A stretch of DNA of 13,081 nt from JBBRHH01 sp038222915 (GTDB lineage Bacteria; Planctomycetota; Phycisphaerae; Tepidisphaerales; Tepidisphaeraceae), in assembly GCA_038222915.1 (NCBI GenBank), contig JBBRHH010000108.1:1-13081 (forward strand), given 5' to 3'. The notes under the pieces were generated by a model that searched no databases, was not told the DNA's origin, and saw nothing but the letters and a program-made list of their open reading frames with translations. The position numbers and the translations under genes are program-made. Below, piece after piece: positions 1 through 7,530 of this stretch. How positions within the stretch are numbered: the stretch's first letter is position 1; each line of letters begins with the position of its first letter.

Positions 1-212
1 GTCGCGAGGTATACATCAGCATCCATGCGTGATCCTCCTTGATCAACGCCTTTTACTCATACCCCAACCGGTGGTAGATTCCAACCCGGCGTCAGCGACT
101 ATCGCGGAGAGCCGAAATTTTCTACGCCTCCCAAATGGGCAAACCCGCCTACAAGCTCGAAGTAAAGTAGCTATCTTAACGCCGACTCCGCCCGCCCGCT
201 CGAGAATGCACT

Positions 213-247
213 AAATCGTCATGATTTTGCCGTAAATCTGATGATTT
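213..247. promoter_or_regulatory. Two tandem AAATC-n-GATTT dyads, candidate operator
   Basis: Two inverted repeats with the same arms stand side by side: AAATC-gtcat-GATTT at 213-227 and AAATC-tgat-GATTT at 234-247. Their left arms start 21 bases apart, about two helical turns, so two dimers would sit on the same face of the DNA. They lie just upstream of the candidate -35 box at 253, the usual place for an activator. The sequence and spacing are seen directly; binding of a regulator is inference. The loops differ by one base, and AT-rich 5-bp arms can arise by chance. Confidence 0.35.
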
Positions 248-252
248 GAGTC

Positions 253-280
253 TTGTATTGCATTCTTGTCCACATATTAT
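253..280 (+). promoter_or_regulatory. Candidate sigma-70-type promoter for the PEP-CTERM gene
   Basis: TTGTAT at 253-258 and TATTAT at 275-280 are separated by 16 bases and read toward the gene at 427. Transcription would start near 287, giving a leader of about 140 bases that opens with the hairpin at 288-324. The match to the consensus is fair rather than strong. Confidence 0.3.
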
Positions 281-287
281 TGGACCG

Positions 288-324
288 GACCAGCCGGCCG
301 AAGGCAACCATTCGGCGGCCGGTC
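288..324 (+). promoter_or_regulatory. Imperfect hairpin at the start of the PEP-CTERM leader
   Basis: Bases 288-302 pair with 311-324 in a GC-rich stem of 13 pairs, with one mismatch (292/320) and one bulged base (296), closing an 8-base loop. No T-run follows, so it is not a classic terminator. If transcription starts near 287, this stem would sit at the 5' end of the transcript and could stabilise it. The role is inferred. Confidence 0.3.
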
Positions 325-426
325 GATGGGCAGCCACCCACTCCAAAGCAAAATCCTCAACGTGTGGATTCGCTGCATTATGGATGAGTCTGACCGCCCG
401 TCAGTTCGATTAACCGAGGAAGAAAA

Positions 427-1161
427 ATGCGATCAAATTTGAAGAAAAAGTCGATTCTCTGCGCGTTGGCGGCGGTGGGGCTCACCAACGTGGCCAGGGC
501 AGGCATTGTTTCGGACGGCGATTTTTCATCGTGGACCGTCACTGGACTTCCCGGGAGCGCCCAGTTTTCCGCAGGGGGGCATGCCACCGGAAGCCGGCAA
601 GCCAGCGGGGGAAATCCCGGCGCTTTTCTTGACACCGACATGACCTTTCCCGCCGGTTACTCTCCGGACGCCGCGCATTCCAGCTATGTTTTTGGAATCA
701 AGGGTGACTATTCGACCACCGCAAACATCAACGGCGATTCCTGGTCAATGACGGAGGACTATTCGCCGGAATCCGCGAGCGCCTATAACCAAGTCGGACT
801 GGCGGTTCAGCAAGGCTCATCGTTGTTCTATTATTCGGGCCTCACGGCAAATGGCATTTCAACATGGCAATCGCTGACTTCCAGCGGATCGTTCGCGGCC
901 GGTGCCTTCACGCGAATCACCGGGACCGATACGCTCAACTTCAACGGCGGCGTCCCCACGTATTTCGGAACTTACGCCTACAACGATACGAGCTTTGCGG
1001 ACATCCATATGGGTTTCGAAAACTGGTCGCTCGACAGTGTTCATCTTGTGGCAGTCCCTGAGCCTGGCGTCAGCCTCCTCGTCATGGGCCTTGCGGGGGT
1101 CGCGATGCTACGCAGACGGCTGCCAATCAGCTCAGACGGCACCCCGACCGCACCACTGTAG
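427..1161 (+). CDS. Exported PEP-CTERM sorting-domain protein
   Basis: This 244-residue protein is predicted to be exported and processed at the cell surface. Residues 1-25 form a signal peptide: a lysine-rich start (KKK at 6-8), a hydrophobic core and cleavage after ARA. The middle (about 26-205) is rich in Ser, Gly, Thr, Tyr and Asn with no catalytic motif I recognise, as is usual for such proteins. The C-terminus carries the sorting signal: VPEP at 210-213, a hydrophobic segment and the RRR cluster at 229-231. In the known system the exosortase family recognises this signal; no exosortase is in the window. The ATG is preceded by GAGGAAG at 416-422, a good ribosome binding site. Oddly, 13 more residues follow the arginines, whereas such proteins usually end within a few residues. 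The specific function is unknown. Confidence 0.85.
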   Translation: MRSNLKKKSILCALAAVGLTNVARAGIVSDGDFSSWTVTGLPGSAQFSAGGHATGSRQASGGNPGAFLDTDMTFPAGYSPDAAHSSYVFGIKGDYSTTANINGDSWSMTEDYSPESASAYNQVGLAVQQGSSLFYYSGLTANGISTWQSLTSSGSFAAGAFTRITGTDTLNFNGGVPTYFGTYAYNDTSFADIHMGFENWSLDSVHLVAVPEPGVSLLVMGLAGVAMLRRRLPISSDGTPTAPL

Positions 1162-1180
1162 CTGTCATCCGGTGGACAGC
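1161..1180 (+). terminator. Short stem-loop at the 3' end of the PEP-CTERM gene
   Basis: GCTGTC at 1161-1166 is perfectly complementary to GACAGC at 1175-1180 with an 8-base loop, beginning on the last base of the stop codon. There is no T-run after it, so it would be at best a weak or factor-assisted terminator, or a 3'-end stabilising hairpin. Confidence 0.2.
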
Positions 1181-1322
1181 CGACGCGACCGAAACAGGAC
1201 CGCGTCCGCGCCGCCGATCAGTCGGCGTTTTCCGTCGGAAACGCCATGGCCTACGCTTAGTAGCTTCGGAGTACCCGACAATTCAGCACCCCTGCTAAAC
1301 GAAACGGGGTAAGCTGTTACAG

Positions 1323-3149
1323 ATGCGAGCCCCTCAACTATCACAGCTGATCGAGAAAACAGATCGTTCCATCCTAGCATATGGAGCTCTTCGCAAAGCG
1401 CTTCTCGAACACCTTCCGGGCCTTAAGAATCTGCCCGGTGGACCTTGGAGGATCGAATACAAGCGGGACCCCTCCGAAGGTGACTTGGAACTCCATCCGC
1501 AATGGAGTGTTGACGTGGCTTCCGTTACAGAGTTTGCTGGCCAGCCATTTACCGGCTCGGCAATCATTCATGTTCCCGAGACATACGCCCCGTTCAAGGA
1601 GTTCAGGTTCTTAGATGCCGACGGCAATTCACCTCAGCAGACGAGCGAAGCATTCAAAACAGAAATGACAATCGAATTTCTGCTAACGGAACTCTTGTCA
1701 GCAGTGAAATCTCTTGTTGATGGACTCGCTGCCATCGAGACGATCTCCAGAACATTGCAGTCAAAAACCGATCTGAGCCCGCTAATAAAGCTGCGCGTTC
1801 AAATGCCGCCATTTCCATACTGGCCTGACCTTCGCCTACCTGCGGAGCGATACGCAGAACTCTTGGAAGTAGAAAGTTCGATCATCGAAAAGGCGAGGTC
1901 CGTGCTGCAAGCCATCGGGCAGGAACTCCGGTCGGCTGAGCATTCGCCGCCGCCAGCGCAAAAGATGATGCCCTTAGCCTCGACGAACTTTTCCGATGGC
2001 TCATATGGTCGGACCTTACAGCGAATTGCAAAAGATGCAGATGCAATGATGGCTGCATGCGATAGCGAGCAATCACCGGATTCAGCTAAAGCCCGCGCGC
2101 TAATGACTCAGGCGCTCGATTCTTCGATCGGCATTGCCAAGATGAGTCGAACCTCCAAGGCGATATCGACTGCTGAGTTCATCCAACGATTTATCTGGCT
2201 TGAGATATCGCTCGACCTATTCGAGAAGGTTAAGGACGTAATTCAAAAGTGGCCAGAGATGCCTGGTGGCGTTTCATTGTCTTGGAAGCATTCCCGGTCC
2301 GCACTGGAGGTCACGCTGGAATTTGCGAACATGATTCGGGTCGCCGCCTTGTACGGTCGGACTCGGGCAATCGGTATTCTAAACGGACAGCCACCGGTCG
2401 ATCTGCAAGTAGAATCGTCGGCACCGGACGCGCCCGCTCAACTTTGGCGCGATGCAACAATCGAAGAAATTCGGGAACACACACTGCCCACACTACCATT
2501 TTGGCCGATGCACGAAATCCATGCGGACCATCGGCGTGTTCAGATCTGCGTTGATCAGGAATACGAGTCGATGTTGCGTAACGCGAATCCCGGGAATTCC
2601 TCCATCGTTGCAATCGGGGATCTCCTCAAATGGGCTGGGTACAGCAGCCTGACGCTGTGCATCGTATTTTCTGACATTGTTGGCTCCACTGAGTTGAGAA
2701 CGCGCCTTGGTAATCAAAAAATGAAGGGATTAGTTGAGAACTTCGTGAGGGTTGCACGCGAGCTGACACGGGATAATCGCGGTTGGTTGGTCAAGACGGT
2801 TGGTGATGAGGTAATGTCCGTCTTTCACAATGCAACAGATGCATTTCGTTTCGCAGCGCAACTGCATAGACATCCGTTCGAGAACAGTTTTCTGCTTCGA
2901 ACAGGCATTAACAGCGGAAACGTTTGGGTCGGCAATGAGGATATCGACGGCCAAGCCGTAAATGTCGCTAAACGTGTACAAACCGCAGCAGGGGAGGATG
3001 AGATCTGGATCAGCGACCCTGTGAAACAGGAAATGGATGGGGAGATAGTCGATGAATTCGCGGGGCTGCATTGGACATCGCATAGCGATTGCGAACTCAA
3101 GGGTCTCGGCGAGAAACGCCGCCTATGGAGCACCTCGCCTACGAAATAA
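1323..3149 (+). CDS. Class III adenylate/guanylate cyclase-domain protein with a long unrecognised N-terminal region
   Basis: The protein has 608 residues. The last ~165 form a class III nucleotide cyclase domain, which makes a 3',5'-cyclic nucleotide from an NTP. The key residues are present: FSDIVGST at 449-456 with metal-binding Asp451; Lys491 in KTVGDE, at the position of the adenine-contacting lysine of adenylyl cyclases; the second metal-binding Asp495; Asp540 before G543; and the transition-state pair Asn547 and Arg551 in VNVAKR. The domain therefore looks catalytically competent and more likely ATP- than GTP-specific, although pyrimidine-using cyclases share this fold. Residues 1 to about 440 match no family I recognise: no membrane segment, signal peptide, HAMP, PAS or GAF signature, but several helix-rich stretches. 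The start ATG has only a weak purine stretch upstream, so the start is less sure. The gene has more A/T-ending codons than those at 5000-12700, a possible sign of transfer. Confidence 0.85.
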   Translation: MRAPQLSQLIEKTDRSILAYGALRKALLEHLPGLKNLPGGPWRIEYKRDPSEGDLELHPQWSVDVASVTEFAGQPFTGSAIIHVPETYAPFKEFRFLDADGNSPQQTSEAFKTEMTIEFLLTELLSAVKSLVDGLAAIETISRTLQSKTDLSPLIKLRVQMPPFPYWPDLRLPAERYAELLEVESSIIEKARSVLQAIGQELRSAEHSPPPAQKMMPLASTNFSDGSYGRTLQRIAKDADAMMAACDSEQSPDSAKARALMTQALDSSIGIAKMSRTSKAISTAEFIQRFIWLEISLDLFEKVKDVIQKWPEMPGGVSLSWKHSRSALEVTLEFANMIRVAALYGRTRAIGILNGQPPVDLQVESSAPDAPAQLWRDATIEEIREHTLPTLPFWPMHEIHADHRRVQICVDQEYESMLRNANPGNSSIVAIGDLLKWAGYSSLTLCIVFSDIVGSTELRTRLGNQKMKGLVENFVRVARELTRDNRGWLVKTVGDEVMSVFHNATDAFRFAAQLHRHPFENSFLLRTGINSGNVWVGNEDIDGQAVNVAKRVQTAAGEDEIWISDPVKQEMDGEIVDEFAGLHWTSHSDCELKGLGEKRRLWSTSPTK

Positions 3150-3377
3150 TTTGGGAAACCTTCATCGACAAGCACGATTACTTGAATCTCGGAAGTCGCG
3201 TCGTCGGGCGAGTCACGATACATTCTGAATCTGCCGTGCCGGATGGTCAACGTGGAGAGACTTTCGTTCGTGACCTGCCGCCGCTGAATGAAAAAATGGA
3301 ATCTTGCCCGAATCGTCACGAAGTCATGCGAAACATCAGGGGCCACGACAGCGATAAGGTGAGCTTGAGGGAGAACA

Positions 3378-3929
3378 ATGCCAATCCCATTCTTCGATTC
3401 AAACTCCGTCCTTCCGCCGCACCTTGGTGATCCGCGTACGCTCGCCCAGCTTTCACCCTTCCCATGCACCACGCTTGAACTCTGCCAGAGATTCAGCGGC
3501 TCCGACTCGCGTGTCCGAATCCTGAATGGCCTGCTGGCGTTTCGAGCCATTCTCGCCCAGACCAGCTTTACGGGCTTCCAATGGCTCGACGGGAGTTTTC
3601 TTGAGGATATCGAAACCTCGGAGGGGCGATCTCCCAGGGATTTGGATGTGGTTACGTTTTTCGATCCGCAAGACGCCGCCCGTTATCAAGAGGCCCAAGT
3701 GAGGTTTCCGATCCTCCTGGATCGGTTAGCGATTAAAACCGCGCATTCGCTGGATCATTTTTTTGTGAACTTGACGTATAATCCAATGGTGTTAGTCGAA
3801 AATGCCCGATACTGGTCAGGGCTGTTTTCCCACCGCCGTAACGGTGTCTGGAAGGGGATGCTCCGACTGGAGCTTCTCACGCCCGCTGACGACGTCCTCG
3901 CGCTCAATTTTCTCGGGAGTCTTCCGTGA
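3378..3929 (+). CDS. DUF6932-type nucleotidyltransferase-like protein
   Basis: This 183-residue protein resembles, from memory, the family now called DUF6932: the opening with VLPPHLGDP and the segments CTTLELCQRF, GFQWLDGSF and GVWKGMLR are typical. The motif GS at 72-73, followed by DLD at 88-90, with another candidate acidic residue at Asp126 (SLDHFFV), fits the minimal nucleotidyltransferase pattern of a Gly-Ser step, a paired Asp and a third Asp. The inference is that it transfers a nucleotide to a protein or RNA target, as MNT-like proteins do; the substrate is unknown. The length looks complete. A strong ribosome binding site, GAGGGAG at 3367-3373, supports this ATG. The stop TGA overlaps the GTG start of the next gene in a 4-base GTGA, so the two should be translated together. 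Confidence 0.75.
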   Translation: MPIPFFDSNSVLPPHLGDPRTLAQLSPFPCTTLELCQRFSGSDSRVRILNGLLAFRAILAQTSFTGFQWLDGSFLEDIETSEGRSPRDLDVVTFFDPQDAARYQEAQVRFPILLDRLAIKTAHSLDHFFVNLTYNPMVLVENARYWSGLFSHRRNGVWKGMLRLELLTPADDVLALNFLGSLP

Positions 3930-4846
3930 GTGCCATCACGCGCACATCCTTCCTCAAAGGCCAAGTCCTCGAAATGGACCGGCTCTTGGAGCTGTCTGGA
4001 GATGATCCATTGATGGGCTCAGGTCTGCGCTCCCGGAAAGCGGAGATCGAGGAGGAACTTCAGCAACTGCCGCCGCAGGAAGCCCGCGTCCGCGTCAGCC
4101 TCTACTTTTCAGGCGAGCCGGTCAGCGGTTCCTACGGGATAGACGCGGAATTTGCCGCCAAGGCGCTCGCTCCGTTTCTCGACATGGTAAAGACTCAATA
4201 CATCGCCGAAAAGCACGGTCGAGTCGCCCCGCGCGGACCGGTGCGCGACCAGGCCGAAGCGAGATTGCTGCTGACGGGCTTGCCGCGCGGCTCAGTCGGT
4301 TTCGAATTGTCACCGCCCCCCGCCGCGGATCTCTTTAATGAACGGCAGATCGCGAACGTGCTTGACCGCCTGAGCACCACCCTCAGCGCAGCAGGCGACA
4401 ACGACGAGGGCTTTGCGCAGGCGCTGGAGACGATGTCGCCCCGCGCGTTCCAGCGCATGCGAGACTTTCTAAAGGTCGTCGCCGACAACCATGCAAGCCT
4501 GCGTCTCATTGTGGCCGATAGAGTCTGCGACCTCGACAAGGATCGTGTCGTCCGTGCCTCCACCCGAGCCAGCGCAACGACGACCGACGAGCAGGACGTG
4601 GACAGGTCAGGAATCTTTCGCGGCGCTGCTCTCGAATCCGGCCGATTCGATTTTCGTGCCGACGAGGGTGAAATTCTAAGCGGCTGGATCGCCGACGACG
4701 TGAGCGACGAACAGGCCAACGAAATGAATCAACTCACCAACCTCCCCTCACGAGCGACGCTTCATCAAACAACATTCACCACGTCCAGCGGCCAATCCCG
4801 CCGCCGATGGGAACTGCGTGCACTCGCCGCTGTCCCAGTGCGTTAA
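3926..4846 (+). CDS. Hypothetical protein, coupled partner of the nucleotidyltransferase-like gene
   Basis: The 306-residue product belongs to no named family I can assign with certainty, though proteins of this look recur beside DUF6932-like genes in my memory. Residues about 10-55 are charged and helical (a likely short coiled coil around EIEEELQQL). A compact domain follows at about 55-135, opening with VRVSLYFSGEPV and including the motifs GSYGI and LPRGSVGFEL. The C-terminal half is helical, then acidic and Thr/Ser-rich. There is no signal peptide or membrane segment, so it should be cytoplasmic. It starts at a GTG that overlaps the upstream stop (GTGA at 3926-3929), which implies fixed stoichiometry with its partner. 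By analogy with nucleotidyltransferase toxin systems it may be the antitoxin, target or adaptor. That role is inference. Confidence 0.7.
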   Translation: MSAITRTSFLKGQVLEMDRLLELSGDDPLMGSGLRSRKAEIEEELQQLPPQEARVRVSLYFSGEPVSGSYGIDAEFAAKALAPFLDMVKTQYIAEKHGRVAPRGPVRDQAEARLLLTGLPRGSVGFELSPPPAADLFNERQIANVLDRLSTTLSAAGDNDEGFAQALETMSPRAFQRMRDFLKVVADNHASLRLIVADRVCDLDKDRVVRASTRASATTTDEQDVDRSGIFRGAALESGRFDFRADEGEILSGWIADDVSDEQANEMNQLTNLPSRATLHQTTFTTSSGQSRRRWELRALAAVPVR

Positions 4847-4983
4847 GCAAAAAAGGAACACAAGGGACCCGAAACCAAACCCTCGCGCGAGCACTGGCCC
4901 CGATCGAATGCCCGACCCTCACACCCCTCCCCGCACGCCCGATCCGCCCGCCTCGCGCCGCCCGGCGACCTAGCGCCGTCCGC

Positions 4984-7170
4984 TCATTCCGGCATCACCG
5001 CCGCGATTTTTGCCCTCGCCAAGTCCAGCCTCAACACGCGAATAGCCCCATCCCACGAAGAGTCTCCGCACCAAAACAGCTTACGCTTGGCGTCATACGC
5101 GATCGACGTGCTTACGCTCTCGGCCGAGAAAGGCCGGCCAGCGACCCCCGCCGTTTCAATCACCACCCACCGGTTGTTGGCGGCGTCATAGGCCAGGATT
5201 TGATCGGGTAGCGGCTTGCGCTCACGGTCCAGCAGTTGGGGAAGGACCATCAAATCGGCGGCCGGGTCAAACGCCGCCTCGCGCAGCAAAATCCGCCACG
5301 ACTTGGAGCTGTTCATCCCCTGCGGATTCAGCGGCGCGACGTGCAGGGTCTTAAAGTCCAGCGCGTGGATCTGGCCGTCGTACGGCTTGGCGTACCCACC
5401 CAGCGTCAGCAGCAGCATCCGGTCACGCTTGGCGTCGTAGGTCATCCCGCAACTGTCGACCCCCGTCTCGGGCATCTTGCCGGTCACGTCCAGGCGCTTC
5501 CATTGCAGCGTCGCGGGATCGAGCAGCCACGCGCCGCTGTTGGCCCAGGCGAAAACCCCGTGCGGGGTCCCGCGCGCCTGCATCGCGTAGGTCGAGTTGT
5601 TCATCCCCTTGGCAATCGCATACCGGCCAATCCAGTCCGCCTTGGCCGGATCGTAGACGTAAAAGTAAGGGTCAATCTTCGGCATCGTCACGCCAACATT
5701 GATCAGCCGCTTAAGCGTGGGCTCGTAGGCCTGCGAGTTCCACACGTGGTTGCGGCACCACGGCCGGCCGTTGAAGTTAAGGCCGGCGGGGTATTGCTCG
5801 TTGCTTCCCGCGCCGCCCAGCGGCAGCTCCGTGGGGTCGGTGATCTCCCACCGGCCGGTGGAAAGGTGGTAGCGGGCGACGTCGTTGCCGGAGTAGCTGG
5901 CGTGGCCGCCGGCGTAGACGTACCAAAGGTCGCGGTCCGGGTCGAAGACCCATGTGCCCCAGTCCCGGCCGCCCAGCGGAATGGGCGTGTCGAGGCGCAC
6001 CCAGGTGTTGACAGGTATCGCCGCCAGCTTCGCCTCGTTCGCCGCCGCGTCCGGGCGCGGGCCTTTCATAAACTTCTCCGGAAACCCAGGCGGGCCATAG
6101 TCGGCCGAGCGCAGACCCGTCGCCACCAGCTTCTCGTCATGTCCGTCGGCCGTCCACGCGTTCTTCTCCAAATCGTAAATCCAACGCGCCGGGCCGACGT
6201 GCGTGTATGCCTGCGTGCGGGTGTACCCGCCATACATCACCACCCGGCCATCACCCGATGCGTCGAGCTGATGGTCGGCTCGCGGCTCCGGCGACCCCAC
6301 CGGCTGGCGTCGCATCCATCGCCGCCCGGACGGGTCAAACGTCCACAGGTCGTTGGTGAAGTAATCGGTGTGGTCGCCGCCAAAGAGAACGTAAACCTTC
6401 GTCTTCGCATCCCACGCAATCAAACTAAGCGCCCGCGCCGGCGGCTCAGCATCAAGAAACTCACCGCCAAGCTCCAACTCCACCTGCCCATTACGCAGCG
6501 CGGTCAGCAGTTGCGAATCAATCCGCCCGCCCATCGGCTTAACCAGCGCGGCCGCCGCATCAAGGTGCGCAAGCGCAGACTTCACCCCCGACTTCACCAC
6601 CAACGCCCCATAGGCATCTCGGTCACCCGGCGACCGAAGCTCCGCGATCACGTCCGCGAGGCGCGACGCGACAACCCCAAGGGCAGGATCAATCTCCGCC
6701 TTCACCCGGCCAACTTCCGCGTCGGCCTCCAGTCCATCAAAATAAAGCGACCGCGCCGCCGCCAGCGCGTCCTTGCACCCCTCGCGCAGAGCACGCACCT
6801 TCTCGTACTGTTTCTGCAGCGGGTTGGCCTTGCGCAATTCATCCTCAAGAGGCTTCCACTGCCCGTCCACTTTCAAAAGCGTATGCCCCCGCCCATCCTC
6901 AGAGAGCTGACTCACCCCGCCAAACTGCAGCCCCGACCCATCCGGCAGTTCACACGCCCACCCCCAAAGCACAGGCGAAGTTTCCCAATGCGTAGCCGGC
7001 ACCTTGTAAGGCTTCCCCCGCGCCTCAGGCGCCAGCGGCGCATGAGCAGGCATCATCGATCGCCGAACCCCATCGGGCCCCACCGGCATCGTCGCCGGCG
7101 GAGGCTCCGCGGCATAAACGCAAGCGACGCAGAAGACGGCCAAGGCGAAGATAAGGTGCGCTCGCTTCAT
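4984..7170 (-). CDS. Secreted kelch-repeat (galactose oxidase-like beta-propeller) protein
   Basis: The chosen ATG gives 728 residues opening with a clean signal peptide (MKRAHLIFALAVFC...), cleaved near residue 21 before EPPP. The frame stays open 98 codons further upstream, but that part is not protein-like, and an alternative ATG 13 codons upstream would bury the signal peptide. Residues about 100-225 are mostly helical and charged. From about 245 on, kelch-type blades are seen: LFGGD with GG at 264-265 followed by NDLWTFDP, MYGGY with GG at 314-315 followed by a W, and YAGGH with GG at 421-422 followed by a later GRW. More degenerate blades run to the end. Kelch propellers bind proteins or sugars, and some are oxidases; I see no clear copper-site signature, so an enzyme activity is not claimed. 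It would act in the periplasm or outside the cell. No close ribosome binding site is visible. It is probably transcribed alone. Confidence 0.8.
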   Translation of the reverse strand: MKRAHLIFALAVFCVACVYAAEPPPATMPVGPDGVRRSMMPAHAPLAPEARGKPYKVPATHWETSPVLWGWACELPDGSGLQFGGVSQLSEDGRGHTLLKVDGQWKPLEDELRKANPLQKQYEKVRALREGCKDALAAARSLYFDGLEADAEVGRVKAEIDPALGVVASRLADVIAELRSPGDRDAYGALVVKSGVKSALAHLDAAAALVKPMGGRIDSQLLTALRNGQVELELGGEFLDAEPPARALSLIAWDAKTKVYVLFGGDHTDYFTNDLWTFDPSGRRWMRRQPVGSPEPRADHQLDASGDGRVVMYGGYTRTQAYTHVGPARWIYDLEKNAWTADGHDEKLVATGLRSADYGPPGFPEKFMKGPRPDAAANEAKLAAIPVNTWVRLDTPIPLGGRDWGTWVFDPDRDLWYVYAGGHASYSGNDVARYHLSTGRWEITDPTELPLGGAGSNEQYPAGLNFNGRPWCRNHVWNSQAYEPTLKRLINVGVTMPKIDPYFYVYDPAKADWIGRYAIAKGMNNSTYAMQARGTPHGVFAWANSGAWLLDPATLQWKRLDVTGKMPETGVDSCGMTYDAKRDRMLLLTLGGYAKPYDGQIHALDFKTLHVAPLNPQGMNSSKSWRILLREAAFDPAADLMVLPQLLDRERKPLPDQILAYDAANNRWVVIETAGVAGRPFSAESVSTSIAYDAKRKLFWCGDSSWDGAIRVLRLDLARAKIAAVMPE

Positions 7171-7355
7171 AAAGCGGTCTTTCGGTTCGGTGGTTGGCGA
7201 ATCATACATGGAGCATTCAACCAACGCGGGAGGAGGAAATGTTTTCACCGTCCGATGCCAGCTTCGTCCTGAACGACATACCGCAACGCGCAGTGGAGCG
7301 CTCTCGTAAAGCGAACGCGTTCCCAAGCAATCAGCTAATTTCCCTAAAATCCCAC

Positions 7356-7392
7356 TTGACACTTGACACATACCTAACATACAACGTACAAT
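7356..7392 (+). promoter_or_regulatory. Orphan promoter-like sequence with doubled -35 box
   Basis: TTGACA occurs twice, at 7356-7361 and 7363-7368, the second followed after 18 bases by TACAAT at 7387-7392. This is close to the sigma-70 consensus. It reads rightward, although both neighbouring genes are on the - strand, so it would drive an unannotated RNA or small ORF toward the tandem repeat, or antisense RNA into the alpha-E gene. Confidence 0.35.
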
Positions 7393-7530
7393 CCCGCAAG
7401 CATCGCCCGGGCAAACAAAACCCGCTCCGCGCGAAGCCGCCGGCCAAACCACCCGGTAAATCATCGAAAGGGGCTGCCATGCTCAGGCACAATCCAGCCA
7501 CGCAATATCTGCTCAAAGCCCCAAACCCCA

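Larger units (their letters stand above)
1..426. other. Gene-free leader region upstream of the PEP-CTERM gene
   Basis: No convincing gene lies here. The only open frame of note (29-214, + strand) has no recognisable protein features and no good ribosome binding site. The first 210 bases show nothing I can name. Between 213 and 324 there is a cluster of regulatory-looking signals (tandem dyads, a -35/-10 pair and an imperfect hairpin), listed separately, that point toward the gene at 427. Confidence 0.6.

Noticed and set aside
902..1312. + strand frame of 136 codons running out of the PEP-CTERM gene
   Set aside because: It lies mainly inside the PEP-CTERM gene in another frame and has a low-complexity Ser/Arg/Pro product.
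1323..3149. Complete Pycsar antiphage system
   Set aside because: The cyclase fold fits, but no adjacent effector with a cyclic-nucleotide-binding domain plus a membrane or TIR domain is present in the window.
3125..3430. + strand frame of about 101 codons between the cyclase and the nucleotidyltransferase gene
   Set aside because: It overlaps both neighbours, has no good ribosome binding site and matches nothing I recognise; a real small gene here cannot be fully excluded.
2825..3550. - strand frame (241 codons) across the cyclase/nucleotidyltransferase junction
   Set aside because: Part of it (3150-3375) looks fairly protein-like, but its only ATG lies inside the nucleotidyltransferase gene, and it is antisense to two well-supported genes for most of its length.
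4952..4970. GC-rich hairpin after the kelch stop as a terminator
   Set aside because: The arms are only 4-5 bases with a 2-4-base loop in very GC-rich sequence, and there is no T-run on the - strand.
5236..7272. Long + strand frame (678 codons) opposite the kelch gene
   Set aside because: The product is mostly Arg, Pro, His and Val without structure; the - strand gene has a signal peptide and kelch motifs.
7171..7464. 98-codon upstream extension of the kelch gene
   Set aside because: The extension is Cys/Arg/Gly-rich and would place the clear signal peptide in the middle of the protein.
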